Positions 9,544 to 18,675 of a DNA stretch of 64,000 bases are shown in pieces. Source of the stretch: Bog-756 sp963829235 (GTDB lineage: Bacteria > Actinomycetota > Acidimicrobiia > Acidimicrobiales > RAAP-2); the NCBI GenBank assembly GCA_963829235.1, contig CAWHIF010000005.1:186001-250000 (forward strand). Direction: 5' to 3'. The notes under the pieces were generated by a model, which was given only the letters and a program-made list of their open reading frames with translations, ran no database searches and was not told where the DNA came from. Numbering within the stretch: position 1 is the stretch's first letter; the number at the start of each line of letters is the position of its first letter. The position numbers and the translations under genes were made by a program.

Positions 9544-10695
9544 ATGACGGAACGCACAACCGTGCCGATCACCGAAGCAAGGACACCGGCCCCCCTGCCC
9601 CTCGTGCTGCACGTCATCCCGACCACCTTGGCCCGCGGCGCCCAGCTCGAGGCCAGGGCCCTGGCCGACGAGCTCGACACGCCGGGCCTCCGTCTCCATC
9701 GCGTGCTCAGTCTCTTCGAGGGGCCGCCGGAGGTGGCTGCCGATTTCTCCCTCGGGCATCGCGACCGGGGCACACCGGGCGTCGGATTCGCACTCCGGCT
9801 GGTGAGCCGGCTCCGTTCCACGCTGGAGCGTCTCGATCCGGCCGTCGTCGTGGCCCACGGCAGCGAGCCGCTGAAGTACGCGGTGCCGGCCATGATCGGG
9901 CACCACCGTCCACTGCTCTACTATGCGATCGGCACCTACTCCGGTGCCGATCGCCGGATCCAGCTCCAGCTGTGGAGACGGCTGACGGCGAAGGCCGACG
10001 CGGTGGCCGCAGAGGGCGAAGAGGTCCTCGACGAATGCCTGACCCGGTTCGGAGTACCGTCGACCCGGGTGACGCTGGCTCCGAACGGACGCGATCCCGC
10101 GGTCTTCCATCCTCCGAGCGGGCGGCGCACCACCGACCCTCCGCTCGTGCTCTTCGTCGGGGCACTGACGACCGGCAAGCGACCGGATCGGTTCATCGAG
10201 GTGGTGGCACGGCTCCGGGCAGAGGGCACGCCGCTGCGGGCGGAGCTCATCGGCGACGGCCCCCTGCGCGACGCGGTGGCCGGGCCGGCGGAGGCGGCCG
10301 GGGTCGCGCTGCGCGGGTCGCGCCACGACGTCGCCGAACAGATGCGGCGCGCCGACGTGGTGGTCTTCTGCAGCCGGCCCGCCGGCGAGGGCATGCCCGG
10401 GGTGCTCATCGAGGCCGGCATGAGCGGCCTGCCCGTGGTGGCCACCTCCGTACCCGGCGTGACGTCGATCGTGAAGGACGAAGAGACAGGCCTCGTCGTC
10501 CCGGTCGACGATCTGTCGGCGATGGTGGCCGCCACGTCCAGATTGGTCGCCGACCCGGAGCTCCGACAGCGGATGGGAGAAGCGGCCAGAGCCCGGTGCA
10601 CGGAGCAATTCAGTCTGGCCGCGGTGGCGGCACGCTGGCTGGCCATCCTCCAGCCGCTCCTCGACGCGGGTCGTGACCGCCGTCCGCCGGGATGA
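9544..10695 (+). CDS. Glycosyltransferase family 4 (GT-B)
   Basis: A 383-residue GT-B protein. The N-terminal half reads LHVIPTTLARGAQLEARALADEL, the acceptor-side loop. The donor domain starts near residue 200 (LVLFVGALTTGKRPDRFIEVV). The donor motif is EGMPGVLIEAGMSGLPVV near residue 285, with both acidic residues of EX7E present. It is transcribed divergently from the preceding GT4 gene, with a 168-base gap between the two starts. The sulfotransferase-like gene follows 93 bases downstream, so both may share a transcript. The sugar donor is not predictable. Confidence 0.87.
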   Translation: MTERTTVPITEARTPAPLPLVLHVIPTTLARGAQLEARALADELDTPGLRLHRVLSLFEGPPEVAADFSLGHRDRGTPGVGFALRLVSRLRSTLERLDPAVVVAHGSEPLKYAVPAMIGHHRPLLYYAIGTYSGADRRIQLQLWRRLTAKADAVAAEGEEVLDECLTRFGVPSTRVTLAPNGRDPAVFHPPSGRRTTDPPLVLFVGALTTGKRPDRFIEVVARLRAEGTPLRAELIGDGPLRDAVAGPAEAAGVALRGSRHDVAEQMRRADVVVFCSRPAGEGMPGVLIEAGMSGLPVVATSVPGVTSIVKDEETGLVVPVDDLSAMVAATSRLVADPELRQRMGEAARARCTEQFSLAAVAARWLAILQPLLDAGRDRRPPG

Positions 10696-10788
10696 CCGGG
10701 GGCACACCCGTCGGCGTCGGGCCGAACGAAGGGGACGACCCGAGTTCTGCTATAGCCTCCGAAAAATGACGAACACGGAACCAGCGCC

Positions 10789-11667
10789 ATGAGCACCGTG
10801 CGATCACCCAAGCGGCGGCTCCCCCGCGCGGTCCGCAACGGTCTGGCCGACCCACGGGGCCGGGGCCAGTGGGCGATGCTGTATGCGTCGTCGGTGCTGA
10901 GCGCGCGACGCAACCCGAGCTTCTCCGATCTGGAGAGCTTCTGCTTCTTCATCGGCTATTCGCGCAGCGGGCACACGCTCATCGGGACTGCACTCAACGC
11001 CCATCCCGAGGTCGTCATCTCACACGAGCTCGATGCCGTCAGCTACGTCCGCCACGGATTTCGCCGAGCACAGCTGTTCTCGCTGATCCTGCAGCGGGAC
11101 CAACACTTCGGCACCATGGGTCGGACCTGGTCGGGCTACACCTACGAAATACCCGACCAGTTCCAGGGGCGCTACGTGCGCCTGCGGGTGATCGGTGACA
11201 AACGGGCGAGGTCGTCCGCGCTGCAGATCGCCGGGCAGCCCCAATTGCTGGACCGTCTCCGGCGGGAGGTGGGCGTCCCCATCAAGGTGCTGCACGTGAC
11301 CCGCAATCCGTTCGACAACATCGCCACCGAGGCTCGCCGGCACAAGATGTCCCTGACCGACGCCACCTCCTGGTACGAGCAGATCTGCGATGCCGTGGCC
11401 CGGGTGCGGCCCCTCCTCGAGCCCTCCGAGCTGCTCGACGTGCGCTACGAGACATTCGCCGCCGACCCGCGAGGGTCGTTGACCGAGATCTGCCGGTTCA
11501 TCGATGTCGAACCCGGGGACTCGTACCTCGACGCCTGCGCTGCCATCGTCTGGCCCAGTACCAACCGGACCCGCGACGCCATCACCTGGTCGCCGGCCGA
11601 GCGCCGCGGGGTGGAGCGGCTCATCGAGAAGTTCGACGTGCTGGGTTCCTACACCTTCGATGACTGA
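10789..11667 (+). CDS. Sulfotransferase family protein
   Basis: A 292-residue protein with the PAPS-binding 5' phosphosulfate loop FIGYSRSGHTLIGTALNAHP near residue 51, and a 3' phosphate-binding block TRNPFDNIATEARR near residue 170. It matches the bacterial Sulfotransfer family that moves sulfate from PAPS to a carbohydrate or lipid hydroxyl. There is no signal peptide, so it is cytosolic and would act before export. A TATAGC box at 10751-10756 could be a -10 element, but no -35 is obvious. Together with the second sulfotransferase-like gene at 24.9 kb it suggests a sulfated surface glycan, which is inference. Confidence 0.78.
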   Translation: MSTVRSPKRRLPRAVRNGLADPRGRGQWAMLYASSVLSARRNPSFSDLESFCFFIGYSRSGHTLIGTALNAHPEVVISHELDAVSYVRHGFRRAQLFSLILQRDQHFGTMGRTWSGYTYEIPDQFQGRYVRLRVIGDKRARSSALQIAGQPQLLDRLRREVGVPIKVLHVTRNPFDNIATEARRHKMSLTDATSWYEQICDAVARVRPLLEPSELLDVRYETFAADPRGSLTEICRFIDVEPGDSYLDACAAIVWPSTNRTRDAITWSPAERRGVERLIEKFDVLGSYTFDD

Positions 11668-11693
11668 CGCAACCAGCCCGTTCGGCCACTCAA

Positions 11694-11755
11694 CCGACGA
11701 CTCACCGACGACTCACCGAGGAATCACCGACGAATCACCGACGAATCACCGACGA
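11694..11755. repeat. 11-bp direct repeats between convergent genes
   Basis: Five full and one partial copies of an 11-base unit (CCGACGAnTCA, with one CCGAGGAATCA variant) run head to tail from 11694 to 11755. They fill the gap between the sulfotransferase stop and the 3' end of the membrane protein. The minus-strand stop codon at 11746-11748 lies inside one unit. Each unit carries TGA on the minus strand, so slippage would move the stop. Confidence 0.85.
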
Positions 11756-13086
11756 AGCGGTACCGGAGCGCCCGGCCGCCGCCGGTTCCTCGCTTCCTCG
11801 TTGGCCCGCCGTATCTGCAGCCGGGCCTTGCGCCGCAACTCCCAGAGGTAGCGCGGTGGTGACCCCTTCGGCGCCCGCGGGGTACACAGCAGTACCAACA
11901 GGAACGGAAGCAGCATGACCCGCTCCCGCTCGATCAGGCCCAGGTTCCCGAGGGCGGCGAAGGTGTAGATGAAGATGACGCTGTACACGGCACAGAGCAT
12001 CAGGTACGGCCGGGCGAAGGCGGCCCGGGGCAGTATCCGCAGGTTGCGGAGGGACCTCAGGATGAGCACGATGATGATCGTGTTCTCGATGCCGGCCACC
12101 CGCTGGGCATTCCCGTGGGCCTTGAAGATCAAGGGATTGAACAGGACCTCGTAGGCGTCGCGGGGCCAGGTGATCGGATCGGTCGAGTAGGGGATGCCGC
12201 TGCTGCCGAAGCCGGTGCCGACGCCCTGGTTGTTCTGATGGGTCTGGTTGAGCGAGAGGGTCCCACCGCCGCCACGCAGGTAGTGCAGGGTCACGTAGAC
12301 GGAGATGAACAGCAGGCCCGACAGGACCACGAGCCCGAAGAAACGCCGCAGTCCGCCGAGGTTCTGCCTCGCCCCAGCCGTCGGGAGCATCATGGCCACG
12401 GCAAAGCCGCTCAGCACCAGCAGGAGCTCGTTGGGCCGGACGTAGTACCCGAGGGTGACCCCGGGCACCAGCAGCATGAATCCGCCGCGTTGGCGGGAGA
12501 AGATCTTGGCGCCACCGTAGGCAACGAGCCCGAGTGACAGCATCATGATCGATTCCTTGCTGACATCCGCGGTCCAAAAGATCAGGGACGGGAGCAGGAA
12601 CAGCATCAGTGCGTAGCGCCGGTGGTCGGCGCCAGCGAAGGTGAGCGTGAACGCCCGGTAGAAGAGGATGCACCCGACCCACGAGAGCCAGCTGAAGACC
12701 AGGAACGTGGCCGTCAGGTTGACCCCGACGATGGCCATCACGATGCCCGTGGCGATGCTGACCGAACCGTCGTTGACGATCTGGCGCAGGTTGGCCCCGG
12801 CCAGCGTGAAATCGAAGCGGTGGAAGTTGGGGGCCAGGATGGCCCCCTGGTGGGTGTACCGGGTCCAGTCGGCGATGCCTCCATAGACGTGCTCGACGAC
12901 GAAGATCTGTGTCGGCGCAGCGATGAGGTGGAGGACGAGGCCGATGGTCATGATCCTGACCAACCACTGGTTGTTCTCGGCGAACGCCACCCGCTTGACG
13001 ATCAGGCGACCGAGCCCGAAGAGGACCCCGGCCACGAGGATGGCCAGGATCGGGTTGGTGGGTACTTCCGTGGCGAAGAACATCAT
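11746..13086 (-). CDS. Polytopic membrane protein, O-antigen polymerase-like
   Basis: I start it at the ATG at 13086 (first of two adjacent Met codons), 20 bases after the stop of the upstream gene, giving 446 residues. A longer frame would begin inside that gene. About ten to twelve membrane segments can be seen, with a large external loop around residues 260-320 (LRGGGGTLSLNQTHQNNQG). Size, topology and the position directly behind the Wzz-like gene suggest a Wzy-type polymerase or ligase, but no diagnostic motif is visible. The tail is basic and rich in Arg. It converges on the sulfotransferase gene across the 11-bp repeats. Confidence 0.6.
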   Translation of the reverse strand: MMFFATEVPTNPILAILVAGVLFGLGRLIVKRVAFAENNQWLVRIMTIGLVLHLIAAPTQIFVVEHVYGGIADWTRYTHQGAILAPNFHRFDFTLAGANLRQIVNDGSVSIATGIVMAIVGVNLTATFLVFSWLSWVGCILFYRAFTLTFAGADHRRYALMLFLLPSLIFWTADVSKESIMMLSLGLVAYGGAKIFSRQRGGFMLLVPGVTLGYYVRPNELLLVLSGFAVAMMLPTAGARQNLGGLRRFFGLVVLSGLLFISVYVTLHYLRGGGGTLSLNQTHQNNQGVGTGFGSSGIPYSTDPITWPRDAYEVLFNPLIFKAHGNAQRVAGIENTIIIVLILRSLRNLRILPRAAFARPYLMLCAVYSVIFIYTFAALGNLGLIERERVMLLPFLLVLLCTPRAPKGSPPRYLWELRRKARLQIRRANEEARNRRRPGAPVPLRR

Positions 13087-13105
13087 CGGCTCGCCGGCGT
13101 CGGCG

Positions 13106-14764
13106 TCAGGCCGGGGAGTGAGCCGGAGCCCCGGACCCCACATCGGCACCGACGGGCTCCCGACCGAGACCCGCACCACTGGTCAGCTCCAGCTGGCTCT
13201 GAGGTGTCAGCTGACGGGGATCGCGGTACTGCAGCCGGACGTTGGTCAGCACCACACCGAGCACGGGGGCCGCCATGCGCCGGAGGAGGTCCCCGGACCG
13301 ACGGGCCTCGGTGAAGGTGGTCGTGCCACACTCCCCGACCACCAGGACGACGTCGACCAGTTGGGAGAGCGCCTCCACGTGGTGCACGGCGAGCAGGGGG
13401 GGCGCCTCGATGATGATGACGTCCGACACGGCCCGGGCCGCGTGCAGCACTGCCGGCATCCGGAGCACCAGCTGGCCGCTGTTCTCGATGAAGTGGCGCA
13501 GATCGAGGCGGAACACCCGGTCGACCCACGACGCTTCCAACCGGGCCTCGACATCCTCGGGTGTGATCTCGCCGGACAGGGTCCGTCCGCTGCCCCGGGG
13601 CGGGCCGGCGCCGAGCTCCCCGGTCCCGAGGACCACGACCCGTTGACCTGCCTCGGCATAGGCGGCGGCCAGATTGGCGGCGACCTGGGGCCTGGTCGAC
13701 TCGGTGCTCGGCGACACGACCATCAAGACCTTGCGGGAGACCGGCGTCGGGAGCGCCATCGGCTCTTCCTCACCTTCGGCGGCCGACGTGCTCTCACCGC
13801 CCGCCCCGGTCGAACCGGCCGCCCCGGCCGCGTGTTGGGCCGCACCGCCATCGATGAGGAACTGGCCGAAGTCGTCGGTCGGGACCACCCCTGAGGCCAG
13901 CGCTTCGAAGAGCACCGACATACGCAACATGCGGTATGCCTCGGCGGCGGGCGACACCGGGTCGTTGACCACGTCCACGCTCAAGCTGCGTCTCCCGATC
14001 GCACTCAACGTGGTCGGGATCTCCACGATCACCGGATAGCCGAAGGTCGCCTCCGCTCTCGTCGAGGTCCGGAGGCGCTTGCTGAGGAGCTCGCGCATCA
14101 GCACGATCCCCGCGGCCAGCACCAAGCCGACACCCAGACCGATCAGTGCTCGCACCTTGCGGCTCTTGACCGGCCCTGCACCCGCCTTGGCCACCTTGCG
14201 CTCCGTTGCCGTCAGGGCGGGGTGCACGATGATGTAGCCGGAACCGACGCCCCGGCGGACCACGACCGCGCCCGACCGGGCCCGTCCGGCCGCGATGCGG
14301 TTGAGGTAGATGCCGACCTCTTTGGCGTACGCGTTGGTGAGCTTCTTCGCCCGGCTCGAGGTCTGGGCGAATCCGGTCAACCGCACCAGGTTGGCGTTTT
14401 CGGCCTCACGCTTCCCGACGCCGGCCGGGACGAGGAGGGTCGCCCGCAGATAGGCCCCCATGTTGGCGGTCCTGACGGTGCGAAAGCCGGCGGCGTCGAG
14501 CGCAGCCCGCTGCACTGCCGTACTGATGGCGTAGAACTGGATCTGGGAGCCGGTGGCGCCGCCCCCGACGACCGTATTGTTGCCGGTGGGCGCGGCCCCG
14601 ACGGTGGCGCTGGCCTCCCAAGGATTGGGGAGACGCCTGGCGTGTCCCTTCTTGTGGCCGGTACCGACCGGGATCAGCACCGCGACCAGGACACCGATCA
14701 GACCGAGGGCCACCAGCAACCGCCAGCTGCGGCGCAATGCCCCCAAATAATCGACTGGCTCCAT
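13106..14764 (-). CDS. Polysaccharide co-polymerase: Wzz chain-length domain fused to a degenerate tyrosine-kinase-like domain
   Basis: A 552-residue protein starting at ATG 14764 (GGGAG-type RBS). An N-terminal MEPVDYLGALRRSW opening, a first membrane helix near 16-36, a large external region, and a second helix near 225-245 give the Wzz/CapA layout. The C-terminal half resembles CpsD/CapB bacterial tyrosine kinases: MVVSPSTESTRPQVAANLA stands where Walker A should be, and VIIIEAPPLLAVHHVE where Walker B should be. The Walker A Gly-Lys-Ser/Thr is missing, and the Walker B acid is replaced by EAPP. ATP binding and kinase activity are therefore doubtful. There is no Tyr-rich tail. Its likely role is chain-length control of the exported polymer. 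Confidence 0.8.
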   Translation of the reverse strand: MEPVDYLGALRRSWRLLVALGLIGVLVAVLIPVGTGHKKGHARRLPNPWEASATVGAAPTGNNTVVGGGATGSQIQFYAISTAVQRAALDAAGFRTVRTANMGAYLRATLLVPAGVGKREAENANLVRLTGFAQTSSRAKKLTNAYAKEVGIYLNRIAAGRARSGAVVVRRGVGSGYIIVHPALTATERKVAKAGAGPVKSRKVRALIGLGVGLVLAAGIVLMRELLSKRLRTSTRAEATFGYPVIVEIPTTLSAIGRRSLSVDVVNDPVSPAAEAYRMLRMSVLFEALASGVVPTDDFGQFLIDGGAAQHAAGAAGSTGAGGESTSAAEGEEEPMALPTPVSRKVLMVVSPSTESTRPQVAANLAAAYAEAGQRVVVLGTGELGAGPPRGSGRTLSGEITPEDVEARLEASWVDRVFRLDLRHFIENSGQLVLRMPAVLHAARAVSDVIIIEAPPLLAVHHVEALSQLVDVVLVVGECGTTTFTEARRSGDLLRRMAAPVLGVVLTNVRLQYRDPRQLTPQSQLELTSGAGLGREPVGADVGSGAPAHSPA

Positions 14765-15281
14765 TGCTCTCCCACTCCCTGCCCAACGTAGAGGGCAATA
14801 ATACACTTGGGTTTGTGCTTTTGGACAGCAGCAATTCGCTCTGAGCAGCGGCAATCTACGACAAACGGCAGCGAAGGGGGGGTCGGCCCGGAACCTTGGC
14901 CCGAGGCTGTCCCGTCCCCGTCGGCCCACCGGCTCTTCGACCAATCCTCAATATTGAGGATGATGAGGTCGAAGTATGTCTGTAGAGTCGATCCCACCTA
15001 CGACCGAGAGTAGGGGCGACGCTGTACCGTACTCGGAGTTTGGTTGGTGCCATGGAGAAAAGTGCCACATGGGGGATCTTCAGTCGGAGCAATGGCCCAG
15101 ACCGTCAAAGGGGAATGACAGGTAACCAATCAGGCCGAATTAGTGGGTTTCGGGGGCAGCGTCAGCACCGTCTGTCGAGGCATGTCGCCTGGGACGCATT
15201 GGGGTCGGGCGCGATAGTGTTTAGCGGGGGCGATATGGTCGACATGGTGTGGGCGGCTTATTCAAGCAGGGGGGCGAACGG
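14765..15281. other. Intergenic region with a 14-bp palindrome upstream of the CapD-like gene
   Basis: This is a 517-base gap between divergent genes, with base composition less GC-rich than its surroundings. It contains the perfect palindrome CCTCAATATTGAGG at 14946-14959, followed by GATGATGAGGTCG. No convincing coding frame is present: a plus-strand frame at 15040-15285 lacks an RBS and recognisable features. The promoters for the Wzz-like gene and the CapD-like gene should both lie here. Confidence 0.6.
14945..14971. promoter_or_regulatory. Palindromic site shared with the LuxR-gene upstream region
   Basis: TCCTCA, then a palindromic centre, then GATGATGAGGTCG. A close match (TCCTCATCAAAGATGATGAGATCG) occurs at 20326-20349 in front of the LuxR-type regulator. 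Two copies in the two longest intergenic regions of the cluster suggest a regulator binding site. No protein can be assigned. Confidence 0.4.
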
Positions 15282-17372
15282 ATGAAGAAGGGGCCGGATG
15301 GCGAGTTCCCACGGGAACCGCAGAGTCCAGGGGGCACGCTTTCGAACGACAGGGGCAGAGGAAACGTCGCCATGCGGGCCAGCCGAATACGGTCCCGGCT
15401 CGTCTTCACCCTGCTCGACGCGTTCTGCGTCTTCGTCGGATACGGCCTGGCGGAGATCGCCTACTTCCGCGACAAGGCGCCGGGCCTCTACTGGGAACAT
15501 TTCGTGCCCTTCCTCGGGGTCGTGATGGTCCTGACCCTGGTGGCCAATCACGTCTACGGCCTGTACGGCCGCATGTGGCGGCACGCCGGTGCCGAGGAGG
15601 CCCGGCAGCTCGTGCTCTCGGCCGCCACGGTCGTCAGCCTCCTGATCGTGGCCTATCCCCTCGGCCGCATGGCCAGGGTCGAGCTGGTCCCGGTGGCGGT
15701 GATCGTCGTCGGGTGCATGTTCGCCACCGCCGGGATGGGGCTCCTCCGCTTCCATTCGCGACTGTTCGCCTGGCAGCGAGGATCGCGCCGGGTCGGGCTC
15801 CGGGTGGCCATCGTCGGCAGCCGCGACGCCGGCGCCGCCGCCATCCGGGAGATGCTGCGCAGCCCGGGGGCCGGTCTGGTCCCGGTGGCCGTGTTCGACG
15901 ACGACGCCCGGGCCCACGGCCTCTCCATGCTCGGAGTGCCGGTGGTCGGTTCGATCGACGACATTCCCGAGGTCGGCCAGCCGCTACACGCTCCAGCAGG
16001 TGCTCCTGGCCATCCCCAACCCGCCGCCCGAGCTGGTGGAGCGGGTCCTGCTGGCCTGCGAGACGGCCGGGGTGACCATGAAGGTGCTCCCGGTGGTGAG
16101 CGACCTGGTCGACGGGCCGTCCCACATGGCGTCCCTCCGCCAGGCCCGCGAGCCCCAGATCGAGGACCTGCTCGGGCCGTACGCCGGTGCCGATCGACCT
16201 CGACACGGTCCGCCGCTCGCTGGCCGGTCGCCGGGTGCTGGTCACCGGAGCCGGCGGCTCCATCGGCTCGGAGATCTGCCGCCAGGTGGCCGAGCTCGAC
16301 CCCGCCCTGCTCGTGCTGCTCGACCACGACGAGACCCACCTCCACGACACGGCGGCCACCGTCGCCGGTCCGAATGCGAGCAGGCGCTGGTCGACATCAA
16401 CGACCGGCCGGCCGTGATCGACGCCTTCGAGCGGTACCGGCCCGAGGTGGTGTTCCACGCCGCCGCCCACAAGCACGTCCCGGTGCTCGAGCACCACCCG
16501 ATCGAGGCGGCCACGACCAACGTCTTCGGCACCCTCAACGTGGTGGAGGCCGCCGTCCGGGTCGGGTGCCCAGCGGTTCGTGCAGATCTCGACGGACAAG
16601 GCCGTCCGGCCCTCCAGCGTCATGGGCGCATCCAAGCGGATGGCCGAGCAGGTCGTGCTGTCCCGGGCACCGGAGGGTGCGTCCTACTGCACGGTCCGGT
16701 TCGGCAACGTGCTGGGCAGCCGGGGCAGCGTCATCCCCACCTTCGCCCGCCAGATCGCCACCGGCGGTCCGGTCACGGTCACCGACGCCCGGATGACCCG
16801 GTTCTTCATGAGCGTGGAGGAGGCGGTCCAGCTCGTCCTCGAGGCCTCGGTCCTGTCCGACGGCGGCGGCGAGATCTTCATGCTCGAGATGGGTGAGCCC
16901 GTCCGGATCCTCGATCTGGCCGAGCGGATGATCCGCCTGTCCGGCTACGAGGTCGGCGTCGACATCCCCATCGAGATCATCGGCATCCGCCCCGGCGAGA
17001 AGCTCGACGAGGAGCTGCGAACTCCCGAGGAGGAGGTCCTCACCACCCACCATCCCTACATCAACCAACTGATCCCCATCACCGCTCCGGCCGACGATTT
17101 CGCGGCCGACCTCGTTCGAGCTCCGCCAGGCCACCGACCGGCGGGATGCCGACGCGGTGAGAAAGCTGCTCTTCAGGGTGGCCGCGCCGCAGTCGGTCTC
17201 TCCTGAGGCCACGCTGAACGGGCGGGCGCTGGATCTCACGACCGACCCGGGTCCGGTTCGGGCCGAGCTCGGGGTCGGAGGGATCGGCGGGGTCGGCGGG
17301 GTCGACCACGAGCAGCCGGTGCCGGTCGAGAACGGCAAGTCCGGCGCCAGCTCCGAACAGGTCCCGGCGTGA
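15282..17372 (+). pseudogene. CapD/WbpM-like NDP-sugar 4,6-dehydratase, interrupted by five frameshifts
   Basis: It starts at ATG 15282 after a G-rich RBS. About four membrane helices (residues 30-150) and a first nucleotide-binding domain are followed by the dehydratase domain. That domain has VLVTGAGGSIGSE near 16238, a VVFHAAAHKHVPVLEH block near 16449, and a QISTDKAV/SSVMGASKRMAE block near 16580-16650. The membrane form makes UDP-4-keto-6-deoxy-GlcNAc at the inner face of the membrane. Reading continues only by changing frame near 15975, 16175, 16368, 16565 and 17113, ending at TGA 17370-17372. Four slips look like one extra base and one like a missing base. Coding similarity is intact between slips, so a sequence error is as likely as a real pseudogene. 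Confidence 0.8.
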
Positions 17373-17394
17373 GCCGGCTGCCGGGCGTCAACGG

Positions 17395-18666
17395 GTGAGC
17401 GAGGACCGCGGGCCGACCAGGCTCGTCGTCGTCGGCCAGGGGTACGTCGGGCTGCCGCTCGCCCTGCGCGCCGTCGAGGTCGGCTACGACGTCGTCGGCT
17501 TCGACCTCGACGCCGACCGGATCAAGCAGCCTGGCCGCGGGGAGCTCCTACGTCGAAGACATCACCGACGACCGCCTCGGCGGACGCCATCGATTCCGGC
17601 CGCTACGAGCCCACCGACGACCCGGACCGGATCGCCGGGTTCGACGTGGCCGTCATCGACGTCCCCACTCCCCTGCACGACGGGGTCCCCAACCTCTCCT
17701 TCGTCGAGGAGGCCGCGCCATCGGGTCGCCCGCCACCTCCGCCCGGGGGCACGGTGGTCCTCGAGTCGACCAGCTACCCGGGCACCACCGAGGAGCTGGT
17801 GGCGCCCATCCTCGAAGAGGGGTCCGGCCTGCTGGCCGGGAGGGACTTCCACCTCGGCTACAGCCCCGAGCGCATCGACCCGGCAACGCCACCTGGAGGC
17901 TCGAGAACACCCCCAAGGTGGTCTCGGGAATCGACGAGGCGTCGCTCCGGGCCGTGCGCGGCGTTCTACGACCGGATCGTCGAACGGACGGTCGCCGGTG
18001 TCCGGAACCCGCGAGGCCGAGCTGACCAAGCTGCTCGAGAACACCTTCCGGCACGTCAACATCGCCCTGGTCAACGAACTGGCCATGTTCGCCGCCGACC
18101 TCGGAATCGACGTCTGGGAGGCCATCGACGCCGCCTCGACCAAGCCGTTCGGCTACCTGCGGTTCACTCCCGGGCCCGGGGTGGGCGGCCACTGCCTGCC
18201 CATCGACCCGAGCTACCTCTCGTGGAAGGTGCGGAGCAGCCTCGGCCAGCCCTTCCGGTTCGTGGAGCTGGCCAACGACGTCAACGAGCACATGCCCGAC
18301 TACGTGGTGCGCCGGCTGATCCTGGCCTTCAACCGCATGGGGCGTGCCGTCAACGGCTCGCGGGTCCTGCTGCTCGGGCTGGCCTACAAGCGGAACACCG
18401 GGGATGCCCGCGAGGCGCCGGGGACCATCATCGCCCATTCACTGACCGACATGGGTGCCGAGGTCCGGGTGGTCGATCCCCATGTGTCGGGGCACGAGGT
18501 GATGTGCCCGCTCGTCGAGCTGACCGCCGACGAGCTCGAACGGGCCGACGCGGTGGTCATCGTCACCGATCACGACGCATTCGACTACGACCTGGTCCGG
18601 GCGCACGCCAGCTACGTGCTCGACACCCGCAACCGGCTGGACGGGCCCACCGTCGAGCGGCTGTAG
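17395..18666 (+). pseudogene. UDP-N-acetylhexosamine 6-dehydrogenase (WecC/WbpA type), interrupted by several frameshifts
   Basis: The N-terminal NAD domain has VVGQGYVGLPLA (residues about 12-23). Further on, ESTSYPGTT, LGYSPERIDP, a VSGTREAELTKLLENTFRHVN-like block and the catalytic-Cys motif GPGVGGHCLPIDP appear, the last near 18172-18210. LAYK and VVIVTDHD follow in the C-terminal domain. The GGHCLPIDP form points to UDP-GlcNAc or UDP-ManNAc 6-dehydrogenase rather than UDP-glucose dehydrogenase. The frame changes near 17528, 17570, 17880, 17965 and 17995, with a garbled stretch at about 17715-17750. From 18010 to the stop it is clean. Product: UDP-N-acetyl-hexosaminuronic acid for the glycan. 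Confidence 0.8.
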
Positions 18667-18675
18667 CCTGCCCGG

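Noticed and set aside
15040..15285. Small plus-strand frame of 81 residues upstream of the CapD-like gene
   Set aside because: No good RBS, no conserved-looking segment, and it overlaps the start of the CapD-like gene.
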